Part shown: positions 1-7,714 of the stretch, in pieces
How positions within the stretch are numbered: position 1 is the stretch's first letter
Layout: each line of letters opens with the position of its first letter
NCBI GenBank assembly: GCA_019118745.1
Contig: DWYJ01000091.1
Span: 1-42,551, forward strand
Length of the DNA stretch: 42,551 nucleotides
Direction: 5' to 3'
DNA from: Candidatus Desulfovibrio gallistercoris
GTDB lineage: Bacteria > Desulfobacterota > Desulfovibrionia > Desulfovibrionales > Desulfovibrionaceae
Notes under the pieces: generated by a model
What the model saw: the letters and a program-made list of their open reading frames with translations, nothing else
Databases searched by the model: none
What the model was told of the DNA's origin: nothing
Position numbers and translations under genes: made by a program

Positions 1-49
1 GGGGGAAGGGGAGGCCCGCCCGCGCGAGGCGGGGGCCTCCCCTTCCCCC
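1..49. repeat. G-rich palindrome (repeat family 2, copy 1)
   Basis: A near-perfect inverted repeat: the left arm at 1-20 begins GGGGGAAGGGGAGG and the right arm ends CCTCCCCTTCCCCC at 49; the right arm has two extra G. The same GGGGGGAAGGGG core with a TGTTT or TGTGG flank recurs at 17925, 35305, 39148 and 42510. The window starts inside or at the edge of it. Function unknown; it may fold as a hairpin at a transcript end. Confidence 0.6.
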
Positions 50-87
50 CACAGACGCCATACCGCAAGGCCCCCACGCTCCCTCAC

Positions 88-116
88 TTGACAGGCCGGG
101 GGGGCATACCTAAAGA
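88..116 (+). promoter_or_regulatory. Possible sigma-70 promoter for znuACB
   Basis: TTGACA at 88-93, a 17-bp spacer and a weak -10 TAAAGA at 111-116, followed about 33 bp later by the znuA start. The -35 is perfect but the -10 matches the consensus at only three positions, so this is tentative. I see no clear palindromic Zur-type operator in the leader. Confidence 0.3.
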
Positions 117-149
117 AAAAGAACATCAACATCAACCTGCCTGCCTGTC

Positions 150-1109
150 ATGAAATTCCCTTCTCTTTTTCTTGCGGTCTTTCTGACCGTCTTTTCTTTT
201 GCCTGCCCGCAGCGAGCGGATGCCGGGCAAGCTGCGCCTGTCCGCAACGTGCTGGCCAGCACCTACCCGGTGTGGCTGCTCACGCGGGCCGTGACGGACG
301 GCGTGCCGGACACCGAGGTGCAGCTGCTGGTAGCGGCGGCCACCGGCTGCCCGCATGATTACGCGCCGACGCCTGCCGATCTTTTGCGGCTTGAAAAAGC
401 CGATCTCGTCATCATCAACGGCCTGGGCCTGGAGGCCCCTTTCCATGACGCTCTTGCCCGGCGCGGCGCGGACGTGCTGGACTGCGGGGCCGGGTTGGGC
501 AAGGCGCTGGAGGCCTATGAGGGGACGCTGCCCGCGGCAGCCTGCGGAAAGACGCACCACGGGCATGACCATGCCGCCTGCGAGAGCAATCCTCATATTT
601 TTGCCGGGCCGCGCCTGGCCGCGCGCATGGTCGAGAGCATCGCCGGGGAGCTTGCCCGGAGGGACCCGGCTCACGCCGCCCGCTATCAGGAGAACGCCGC
701 CCGCTTTGCCGCGGGCATGCACGACATCCAGCAACGCCTGCAACGGCTTGCGCAGCGGGAGGGCCGTCCTCTGCGCGTCCTCCTACAGCACGACGCGCTG
801 GCCTATCTGGCGGCGGACGCCGGTTTCGAGGTCCTGGGCATCGTGCAGGAAGCCTCATCCGACGCGCCGACGGCGGGCCATCTGATGCAGCTCCTGGAGG
901 ACGCCCGCCAGAAGCGCCCCGATCTTCTGCTGGGCGAACAGCAGTTTACGGATAGGACCATGCAGATGCTGGCGCAGGAGGCGGACATCCCCCTGCTGAG
1001 CCTGGACTCTCTGGCCTCCGGGCCTGAAGACGTCCCAGCCGATCACTATCTGCGCGTCATGCAAAACAACGTCAGCCTGCTTGAGGAACGCCTTGCCCAT
1101 TCCCTCTGA
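150..1109 (+). CDS. znuA: Zinc/manganese ABC transporter substrate-binding protein (ZnuA-like)
   Basis: Periplasmic metal-binding component of a cluster A-I ABC importer, 319 aa. An N-terminal signal peptide (Lys-2, hydrophobic run, Ala-rich cleavage region near residue 25) exports it. The four positions that hold the metal in this family can be seen as His69 (CPHDY), His149 (NPHIF), His214 (LQHDA) and Asp286 (SLDSL). Between the first two is a short His-rich loop at about 136-141 (HHGHDH), as in zinc-specific ZnuA proteins, where it captures or senses zinc. The ATPase and permease genes follow directly. Zinc is the best guess for the substrate; manganese cannot be excluded from sequence alone. 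The ATG at 150 is the first good start and is followed at once by the signal peptide. Confidence 0.9.
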   Translation: MKFPSLFLAVFLTVFSFACPQRADAGQAAPVRNVLASTYPVWLLTRAVTDGVPDTEVQLLVAAATGCPHDYAPTPADLLRLEKADLVIINGLGLEAPFHDALARRGADVLDCGAGLGKALEAYEGTLPAAACGKTHHGHDHAACESNPHIFAGPRLAARMVESIAGELARRDPAHAARYQENAARFAAGMHDIQQRLQRLAQREGRPLRVLLQHDALAYLAADAGFEVLGIVQEASSDAPTAGHLMQLLEDARQKRPDLLLGEQQFTDRTMQMLAQEADIPLLSLDSLASGPEDVPADHYLRVMQNNVSLLEERLAHSL

Positions 1110-1932
1110 TGTGGCCGTGCGCCTGCGCGGCCTGACGGTGCGCCGTAACGAACTGACCATCCTGCAGGGCATCGATGCGGATATCCCCAGCGGCAGCAGC
1201 ACGGTCGTCATTGGCCCCAATGGCGCGGGCAAGAGCACCCTGCTGCTCTGCATCGCCGGAGAGCTCGCCTGTGAGGGGCGGGTCACCTTTCCCGCGTCCG
1301 GACGGCCGCCGCGCATGGCCTATGTGCCGCAGCACGTGCAGCTTGACGCGGGCCTGCCGCTGACCGTCCTGGAATTCATGGCGCTGGGCGGCCAGCGCCG
1401 CCCGCTCTGGCTGGGCGTAGCCGCTTCCGTGCGGGAGCAGGCGCTCCGCCATCTGGAGATGGTGCAGGCGGCACATCTGCTGCAACGCCGCATGGGCGAT
1501 CTGTCGGGCGGCGAGCAGCGGCGCGTGCTGCTGGCCTCGGCGCTGGCCCGGCGGCCCCGCCTGCTTTTGCTGGATGAACCGGCGGCCGGGGTGGACGCCA
1601 GCGGCGAACGCCTGTTCTGGAAGGTGCTGACGGCGGCCCGGCAGGAGCAGGGCTTCACGCAGATCATGGTCAGCCACAATCTGTCGCTCACGGCCCATTA
1701 TGCCGATCTGGTGCTGTGCCTGAACGGAAGCCTGATGCGGGCGGGCGCGCCGCATGCGGCGCTGACCGCACCGACCCTGCGGGCCCTGTTCGGCGTGCCC
1801 ATCCATCTGTATCCCGAACAATGCGAAGAGCCGGACGAGACCTGCGCCCAGTGCGGGGCCCACTGCCACAGCGCGGACGCGCTCACCTGTCCGACGGCTG
1901 ACGCAGCGCCGCCCTCCTCTCCCGCGAGGTAG
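1093..1932 (+). CDS. znuC: Zinc ABC transporter ATP-binding protein with Cys/His-rich tail
   Basis: Cytoplasmic ATPase of the metal importer. Walker A is GPNGAGKST, the signature is LSGGEQRR, Walker B is LLLLDEP and the switch His is in VSHNL, so all catalytic motifs are intact. The start is uncertain: the frame opens at a TTG at 1081, but a TTG at 1093 sits 5 nt behind the Shine-Dalgarno-like GAGGA at 1083-1087 and a GTG lies at 1111; I favour 1093. All choices overlap the end of znuA, which implies translational coupling. After the ATPase core comes an unusual tail with Cys244, Cys251, Cys254, His257, Cys258, His259 and Cys266, which could bind a metal ion and sense it. The permease gene starts 2 nt after the stop. 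Confidence 0.88.
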   Translation: MPIPSDVAVRLRGLTVRRNELTILQGIDADIPSGSSTVVIGPNGAGKSTLLLCIAGELACEGRVTFPASGRPPRMAYVPQHVQLDAGLPLTVLEFMALGGQRRPLWLGVAASVREQALRHLEMVQAAHLLQRRMGDLSGGEQRRVLLASALARRPRLLLLDEPAAGVDASGERLFWKVLTAARQEQGFTQIMVSHNLSLTAHYADLVLCLNGSLMRAGAPHAALTAPTLRALFGVPIHLYPEQCEEPDETCAQCGAHCHSADALTCPTADAAPPSSPAR

Positions 1933-1934
1933 CC

Positions 1935-2822
1935 ATGCTGGAACATCTTTCCGCCCTGCTTCCCGATATGCTGCCCCTGGCGCGTGCGCTCGGCCAGCTG
2001 CCGCTGGACTGCCTGCACGCCGGTTTCATGCAGCAGGCCCTGCTGGCCATCCTGCTGCTGGCGCCCATGACGGCGGCCCTGGGGGTCAGCGTCATCACCT
2101 TCCGCATGGCCTTCTTTTCCGACGCCATCGGCCATTCCGCCTTTGCGGGGGTGGCGCTCGGTCTGCTGTTCTCACTCGATCCGCTCTTCACCATGCCGGC
2201 TTTCGGCGTGCTGGTGGGGTTGTGCATCATGGCCGTGCGCCGCGGCAGCCTGCTCTCGGCGGACACGTCCATCGGCATCGTCTTTTCGGCCGTGGTGGCC
2301 TTCGGCCTGGCCGTCGTCAGCCGGACGCCGGGCATGGCCCGCAACATGACCCAGTTCCTCTACGGCGACATCCTGACCGTCAACCCCGCCGAACTGGGCT
2401 TTCTGGCCGTGCTGGCGCTGGCCATGCTCCTTTTTGTCCTTGCTGGTTCCAACCGTCTGCTGCTGATCGCCCTCAATCCCGTCATGGCCGGGGCCCAGGG
2501 CGTACGGGTCGCCCTCTGGCAGTACGCCTTTGCGGCCCTGCTGTCCCTTGTGGTCATGATGGCCGTGCGGGCCGTGGGCGTCCTGCTGGTGACGGCCCTG
2601 CTCATCGTGCCCGCCGCCACAGCCCGTCATCTTGCCCGCACCGCGGGCGGCATGTTCTGGTGGGCGCAGGCCGTGGCCCTGTTCAGCGGCGTCGCGGGGC
2701 TCCTGCTCTCCGCGCAAAGCTGGCTCGGCACCGCCAGCGGCGCGACCATCATCCTCGTCGCCTGCGCCTGCTTTTTGTGCAGCGCCCTCTGGGCCCGGCG
2801 GCAGGGACACCGCCGCAGCTGA
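1935..2822 (+). CDS. znuB: Zinc ABC transporter permease (ZnuB-like)
   Basis: Inner-membrane channel subunit of the ABC-3 family, 295 aa, with about eight hydrophobic segments spread over residues 10-285. Typical ABC-3 features are visible: the early segment followed by FRMAFFSDAIGHSAFAGVAL, and the late RAVGVLLVTALLIVPAATAR loop that faces the ATPase. It starts 2 nt after znuC with GCGAGG as ribosome-binding site in the end of znuC, so the three genes are one operon in the order A-C-B. After its stop comes a partial family 1 repeat, with no clear T-tract terminator. Confidence 0.9.
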   Translation: MLEHLSALLPDMLPLARALGQLPLDCLHAGFMQQALLAILLLAPMTAALGVSVITFRMAFFSDAIGHSAFAGVALGLLFSLDPLFTMPAFGVLVGLCIMAVRRGSLLSADTSIGIVFSAVVAFGLAVVSRTPGMARNMTQFLYGDILTVNPAELGFLAVLALAMLLFVLAGSNRLLLIALNPVMAGAQGVRVALWQYAFAALLSLVVMMAVRAVGVLLVTALLIVPAATARHLARTAGGMFWWAQAVALFSGVAGLLLSAQSWLGTASGATIILVACACFLCSALWARRQGHRRS

Positions 2823-2837
2823 CGGCATCCGGCACGG

Positions 2838-2937
2838 CCACCTCGCGCAAAACAAGCGGAAAAACCGCATTCTTTCCGCCCAACGACAGACCGTATGGTT
2901 GGAAGGCCAAGCGTTCCAATCCGAGGATGCTCATGGA
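2838..2937 (-). repeat. Family 1 intergenic repeat, 5' part (minus orientation)
   Basis: Read on the minus strand it shows the family order: a small hairpin (GGAACGCTTGGCCTTCC), CCATACGGTCTGTCGTT, then GCGGAAA...TTTTTCCGCTTG. It matches the copies at 14525, 30355 and 39275 but lacks the GC-rich hairpin and the CCTTTTTCAA core of the 3' half. It fills most of the gap between znuB and the next gene. Confidence 0.65.
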
Positions 2938-2999
2938 TTGACCTTCTTTCCTGCCGGTCGTACCCTGAACGGGAAAAGTTCCACGGGCCCGGAGGGGAC

Positions 3000-4301
3000 A
3001 TGTCCATCAAGAAAAAAATGCTGCTTGCGGGGATCTTCCTGCTGCTGCTCGGCATCGGTCTGGCCTGCTGCCATACCGCTCTGCGTCATCTGGAACAGCG
3101 TGAACGCCAGCATTGCTACGGGATCGCCCAGTCCCAACTCGGCTACCTGACGCGACAGATGGAAAACATCTTCAACACCACGCGCCTGCTGGCGGAACGC
3201 TGCGTCAAGCCGGACGGCGGGGTGACGGACTTCGAGGACGGGGCCCGCGGCATCATGGTGCTGCGGGAGATACGCTGCCTGCAGCTTGCGCCGGACGGCC
3301 GCGTGGTCTACAGCTATCCCCCGCAGCCGGACGTGACGCCGCTGGATCTTTTCAGCGATCCCAACCAGAAAGCGGACGCCATACAGAGCCGTGATTCCGG
3401 CCTGCCGGGCATTTACGGGCCCTACCCCCTGCGCCAGGGCGGCACGGCTCTGCTCTGCCGCCTGCCGGTGTACCGCGGGGCGCGCGGCGACACGTTTTGG
3501 GGCTTTGCCACTGCCGTCGTGGAGATGGACGACCTCCTGGCCAACCTCAAGCCTGCCTTCAACAACAAGTCCCATCTCCGCTTTGCCCTGTTCCGGCGCG
3601 ACGGGGAACATGGCGCGCCTATCCGTATCGCAGGCTGCCCCTATGACTCGCTCGTCGATCCGCTGGAGATCAGCAGCATCCTGCCCAACGGGCAGTGGTC
3701 TCTGGCTATCGAACCGCGCCACGGCTGGACCCCGCCGTGGTATTCGCTCTGCCTCTACAGTCTGGCCGTACTGGTGTGCATCCTGCTCAGCGCCCTGGTC
3801 TTCTGGCTGTTCAAGCATATCCCGCAGCTTGCCGCTCTGGCGGACATGGACTGCCACGACCCGCTCACCCATTGCCTGAACAGGGAGAGCCTGCGGCAGG
3901 ACGTGAATGAATGGACCACGAAGCGGGAAAAGTTCTGCCTCATCAACGTGGGACTGACCAACTTCACCCCCCTGTGCGAGGAATTCGGCTATGACGTCGG
4001 CGACCGCCTGCTGCAGGCCGTCGCCCAGCGGATACGCTCGCAGCTGCCGCGCTCCGCACGACTCTACCGCACAGGCAATGCCGTCTTCAGCCTGCTGATG
4101 GAGCGGGAGACCACCGGCCCCCTGCTCAAGAGCCTGAACCTCCAGCTGGCCGAGCCGCAGCGCGTCGGCCAACAGATGTTGCGCTGCCACCTTGCCCTGG
4201 GCATCGCGCAGTTCCCGCTGGATGGGCATACGCCTGACATCCTTCTCAGCAAAGCCGAGGAACGGCGGGAACGGGACTCGCACGAACAGCGCATAGGCTG
4301 A
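3000..4301 (+). CDS. Membrane sensor with CHASE-like domain and degenerate GGDEF domain
   Basis: About 433 aa. A hydrophobic segment at residues 7-25 and another at about 245-270 flank a periplasmic region resembling a CHASE ligand-binding domain (SRDSGLPGIYGPYPLRQGG then RLPVYRG). The cytoplasmic part (about 280-425) has the GGDEF-domain frame DPLTHCLNRESL...VGDRLLQAVAQR, but the signature near residue 359 reads GNAVF instead of GGDEF, so the acidic residues needed to make c-di-GMP are missing. It is therefore probably a c-di-GMP or GTP sensor, or a scaffold, not a cyclase. The ATG at 3000 is chosen because GGAGGGG lies just upstream and the membrane segment follows at once; the frame stays open back to 2895, but that part runs through a repeat. 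It converges with the EAL gene. Confidence 0.8.
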   Translation: MSIKKKMLLAGIFLLLLGIGLACCHTALRHLEQRERQHCYGIAQSQLGYLTRQMENIFNTTRLLAERCVKPDGGVTDFEDGARGIMVLREIRCLQLAPDGRVVYSYPPQPDVTPLDLFSDPNQKADAIQSRDSGLPGIYGPYPLRQGGTALLCRLPVYRGARGDTFWGFATAVVEMDDLLANLKPAFNNKSHLRFALFRRDGEHGAPIRIAGCPYDSLVDPLEISSILPNGQWSLAIEPRHGWTPPWYSLCLYSLAVLVCILLSALVFWLFKHIPQLAALADMDCHDPLTHCLNRESLRQDVNEWTTKREKFCLINVGLTNFTPLCEEFGYDVGDRLLQAVAQRIRSQLPRSARLYRTGNAVFSLLMERETTGPLLKSLNLQLAEPQRVGQQMLRCHLALGIAQFPLDGHTPDILLSKAEERRERDSHEQRIG

Positions 4302-4436
4302 TCCGCGTCCGCGCAAGGCGGAGAGGCGGGCAGCGCCGCCATTGTGAACGTCAGAGAGCGGAAGGACGAGGAGAAGGAAGGCCTTCCTGAAGGGGCGCGG
4401 CAAAGGATCGCCGCCCGACGGCACGCCACCGCAAGC

Positions 4437-4516
4437 GCGCTTTTTCCGCTCGCTTTGAGCCGGGAACGTGCGCTGCCGCCGCGCGTTTTTCCCTTTTTCA
4501 AGGGCAAAACGTTCTA
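4437..4516 (+). repeat. Family 1 intergenic repeat, 3' half
   Basis: Contains CGCTTTTTCCGCTCGCTTTG, a GC-rich stretch, then the hairpin CCCTTTTTCAAGGG and the end ACGTTCTA. The terminal CTA at 4514-4516 is, on the minus strand, the TAG stop codon of the EAL gene. The CCCTT...AAGGG hairpin flanked by T-rich and A-rich runs could act as a terminator for both converging genes. Confidence 0.65.
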
Positions 4517-7414
4517 CAGGCTGGCCCGCTGAGCGAGGAAGGCCTCAAAGTCGGCAAAGGGCATGGGCCGGGCGATGTAGTATCCCTGCCCGTAGGTACA
4601 GCCTATGCCGGCCAGGAAACGGAGCTGCTCCAGCGTCTCGATCCCTTCGCAAAGCACCTTGAGGCCCAGCTTGCCGCCGAGGTGCACCAGCGATTCCAGC
4701 ATGGCCGGACTGGATTTGTCGGAGAGGAACTCCTTGTCCAGCTTGAGCACATCGACAGGGAAGAGCTGCAGGGCCGCCAGCGACGAATAGCCCTTGCCGA
4801 AATCATCCAGCGCCACCTTGATGCCCCATGCCTTGAGCCGTTGCAGGTTGGACACCACGAGCTCCTCATTGAAGTCCGCCAGAGATTCGGTCACTTCCAC
4901 TTCCACGAGGTCATGCGGGATATTGTGCCGCTCCAGCACGCTGATGAACTGCTCGCAGTAGGTGTCCGTCAAGAAGAGCGCGCGGGACTGGTTCACGCCG
5001 ATGGGCACCACTCTCCGCCCCTCGTCCAGCCGCTGCCGCAACCAGCGGCAGACCCGGTCGAGCACGTAGATGTCCAGCTCCCGGATGAAGCCGTTCTTTT
5101 CAAACAGAGGGATGAACTCGTCGGGATAGATCTTGCTGCCGTCCGGCGGCATCCAGCGCACGAGGGCCTCCCCGCCGCTCACGTTGCCGGAGGCAAGCTG
5201 GATCTGCGGCTGGACATGCACCACGAATTCCCCCGCGCCGAGCGCCGACTGCATACGGTTCTCCAGAGCGGCCATGCGCAGGACGATGGCGTCCATCTCC
5301 GTATCGTAGAAGGCGTAGGAAGACTTGTAGGTATTGTCCCCGATGCTGGTCTGGGCGGTCTCGGCGGCGACCACGAAGGGCGCGACCCTGCCCTCGAAAT
5401 TCTGGATGCGAGCTATGCCGCAGCTCAGCACCAGCGCATGCCCAAGCTCCCCGCCAAGCGCCGCGCCGGCATGGAAAAAGGTGTTCAGGCGGGCCTTGAC
5501 GGCGCGGTCCTCCTCGCAATGCCAGAGGCAGAGGAAGCGGCCGCCGCCCACATGGGCCACCAGTTCCCGCCCGGACGTCAGGTTCTGCAACTCCGCGTAG
5601 CAGCGGCGGATGGTCCAGTCCCCGCTGCCGTAGCCGCAGGAACGATTGATCTGCACGAGCTTGCGGATATTGATGCTCACCACCACATAACCGTCCGCTC
5701 CGTCCAGCAGCTGCTCGTCGCTTTCCAGCAGGAAGCGGGCCCGGTTGATGCCGCCGGTGACGGAATCGGTATAAGCGACCTTTTCCAGGTCATGCAGGTG
5801 TTTGCGGTTGGCCTTGCCCCTGCTCCAGAACAGGAGGGCCCCCAGCAGGATGCACACCGCTATGATCCAGAGGATGTTCCGGTGCACGGCGTTGATCAGC
5901 ATCTCCTGCATGGTCTGCGGCACATGATCCATGACCAGCATCTCCACCTGCCCGCCGGATAGGGCCAGGATGTTCTTGTCGAAGATGGAGATGGCGTAGG
6001 GCGAGACATGCGGCCCGAAGCCGTAGGCCATGGGATAGAAAGCCTGCGTGATGGCGAAGGTATGCCGCCGCGGCAGTCCGGCCGGCGAGGTCTGGCCGGG
6101 ATAGGCGGTCAGATGGGCATCCGCCTCTCCTTTGCTGACGGCCTCGCAACACTGCTCAAGCGTGGAATAGAGCACGAAACGGTCGGAAGGATAAGTCTGC
6201 AGATAGGATTCCTGCACGCTCAGGAATTCCGGCGTGGTGGCGATGCGCAGACCGGTCCCGGGCCGGGCATTTTGGGCGACGGCAAGGGAAATGGGCGCAT
6301 TGTAAAAGGGCTGCCCCACAAAAATACCGAAGCGCCGCGCAAAATCAGCCGACGGCGGCACGTTGCTGACGAGGTCGGCCTCTCCCCTGCGGAGCATGGC
6401 AAGGCTTTCTTCATAATTGTCCGCCGGGATCATCTCCAGCCGGATGCCCGCCCGGCGGGCCAGCTCCAGCGAGAGCCGCTGGAGGAAGGGGCCACGGCGG
6501 GGATCCTCGCGTTCCTGCTCCCGGCTGTAGGCCATGCGGAGCACGGGCTTGCCGGCCAGCCATTCCTCTTCCCCGCGGGAAAGCGTTATGGCGACGTTGC
6601 TGCCCACATTGAGGAAACTGTCGAACAGGGCGGAAAAAAAGCGGGGGCTCGTGATCTGCATCTGCCGGATGGCCTCGTCGATGCGGGGCATGAACACGGC
6701 GTCCCCCTTGCGGGAAACGAAGTAGAAGGGCTCGATGGCAAAGGTGCCGGCCACCTTGGTCTGCTCGCCGGAAAGGCAGCCGTCCACATAGCCGTCCACG
6801 CTGCCGTCCTGCACGGCACGGAGCATGGGCAGGCTTTCGTCAAACTCCACGATGGTGAAATCGAAACCGAACTGCCGGCCCATCCGGCGGAAGATGTCCT
6901 GATCGTACGCCCCGCTGTAGAAGCCCAGCCGCATGCCGTCAAAGTCCTTGAAATCCATGAAATGGACATTGCTCTGCTGCGGCACGTGCAGCGTTGTGAT
7001 CTCAAAACCGGCCTGCAACTTGGAGAACGTCATCTGCTGCGCGCGCTCAGGCGTGTAGGAGATGCCGCAGGAGATGTCGATATCGCCGTTGTTGAGCTTG
7101 TCCGCCAGCTCTTCGAAGGGGATGGGTATCCATTCGAACCGCCAGCCCGTGTAACGGGAGATGGCCTCCAGCAGGGCCGGCGCATAGCCGCAGACCTTGC
7201 CGCCGTCCTCCTTGAAGACGGCGTGCTGATCGAACCAGCCGACCCGCACCACACGCTGGGCGGCGTAATCCTTGCGCAGGTTCTCCGGCAGGAAGTAATG
7301 CAGAGGGGCGGAAGGAGCGTCCTTACGCAGGTTCTCCGCCCGGCTTGCCCCGCACAGGCACAGCAGGCACAGGAGCCCCACAAGCACGCCACATCGCCAG
7401 AACAACCGCAACAT
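4514..7414 (-). CDS. Two-SBP, degenerate-GGDEF, EAL c-di-GMP phosphodiesterase
   Basis: 966 aa. Order: signal peptide (to about 25, LCLCGASRA), two bacterial family 3 solute-binding domains (about 35-265 and 280-500), one membrane helix (about 511-529), a GGDEF-like domain (about 545-690) and an EAL domain (about 715-960). The GGDEF signature is GGGRF near residue 624, so cyclase activity is unlikely. The EAL domain looks active: EAL near 749-751, VEVEVTES, DDFGKGYSSL, LDKEF and EGIET are present. It should degrade c-di-GMP in response to a small periplasmic ligand, perhaps an amino acid. The ATG at 7414 is supported by AGGAG 7 nt upstream and by the signal peptide; the same frame stays open to 10042 only as antisense of the chemoreceptor. 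The TAG stop lies in a family 1 repeat. Confidence 0.9.
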   Translation of the reverse strand: MLRLFWRCGVLVGLLCLLCLCGASRAENLRKDAPSAPLHYFLPENLRKDYAAQRVVRVGWFDQHAVFKEDGGKVCGYAPALLEAISRYTGWRFEWIPIPFEELADKLNNGDIDISCGISYTPERAQQMTFSKLQAGFEITTLHVPQQSNVHFMDFKDFDGMRLGFYSGAYDQDIFRRMGRQFGFDFTIVEFDESLPMLRAVQDGSVDGYVDGCLSGEQTKVAGTFAIEPFYFVSRKGDAVFMPRIDEAIRQMQITSPRFFSALFDSFLNVGSNVAITLSRGEEEWLAGKPVLRMAYSREQEREDPRRGPFLQRLSLELARRAGIRLEMIPADNYEESLAMLRRGEADLVSNVPPSADFARRFGIFVGQPFYNAPISLAVAQNARPGTGLRIATTPEFLSVQESYLQTYPSDRFVLYSTLEQCCEAVSKGEADAHLTAYPGQTSPAGLPRRHTFAITQAFYPMAYGFGPHVSPYAISIFDKNILALSGGQVEMLVMDHVPQTMQEMLINAVHRNILWIIAVCILLGALLFWSRGKANRKHLHDLEKVAYTDSVTGGINRARFLLESDEQLLDGADGYVVVSINIRKLVQINRSCGYGSGDWTIRRCYAELQNLTSGRELVAHVGGGRFLCLWHCEEDRAVKARLNTFFHAGAALGGELGHALVLSCGIARIQNFEGRVAPFVVAAETAQTSIGDNTYKSSYAFYDTEMDAIVLRMAALENRMQSALGAGEFVVHVQPQIQLASGNVSGGEALVRWMPPDGSKIYPDEFIPLFEKNGFIRELDIYVLDRVCRWLRQRLDEGRRVVPIGVNQSRALFLTDTYCEQFISVLERHNIPHDLVEVEVTESLADFNEELVVSNLQRLKAWGIKVALDDFGKGYSSLAALQLFPVDVLKLDKEFLSDKSSPAMLESLVHLGGKLGLKVLCEGIETLEQLRFLAGIGCTYGQGYYIARPMPFADFEAFLAQRASL

Positions 7415-7605
7415 ATCCCTTCTCCTCATCGTTTCGGACGGGATGCACATCTTGCTTTGCACCGAATCTACGGGCTCACACGGGACAAGGCAAGAAAAAT
7501 CGCATCCGCCGGAAAAAATGGCCGGCCACGGCCGCATACGTTGCCTATCCGCCCCGCACGCGGTATCATGCGGACGGCAAGGCCATAAAAAATCCCCCGC
7601 AGGCA

Positions 7606-7632
7606 TAAAGGATGCGCGCCAGCGGGCGATAA
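7606..7632 (+). promoter_or_regulatory. Sigma-28 (FliA) promoter of the CZB/PilZ chemoreceptor
   Basis: TAAAGGAT at 7606-7613, an 11-bp gap, then GGCGATAA at 7625-7632. The flagellar sigma-28 consensus is TAAAGTTT, N11, GCCGATAA, so the spacing is exact, the -35 TAAA is perfect and the -10 differs at one base. It lies about 80 bp upstream of the chemoreceptor start and points at it. Confidence 0.7.
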
Positions 7633-7714
7633 AGCGTTTAGTTATCAATCGTGCCTGCGCTAGGCATTGTGCGACAGCACCCCTGGCTGTCATTGTTGTG
7701 AACTGGAGGATTCC

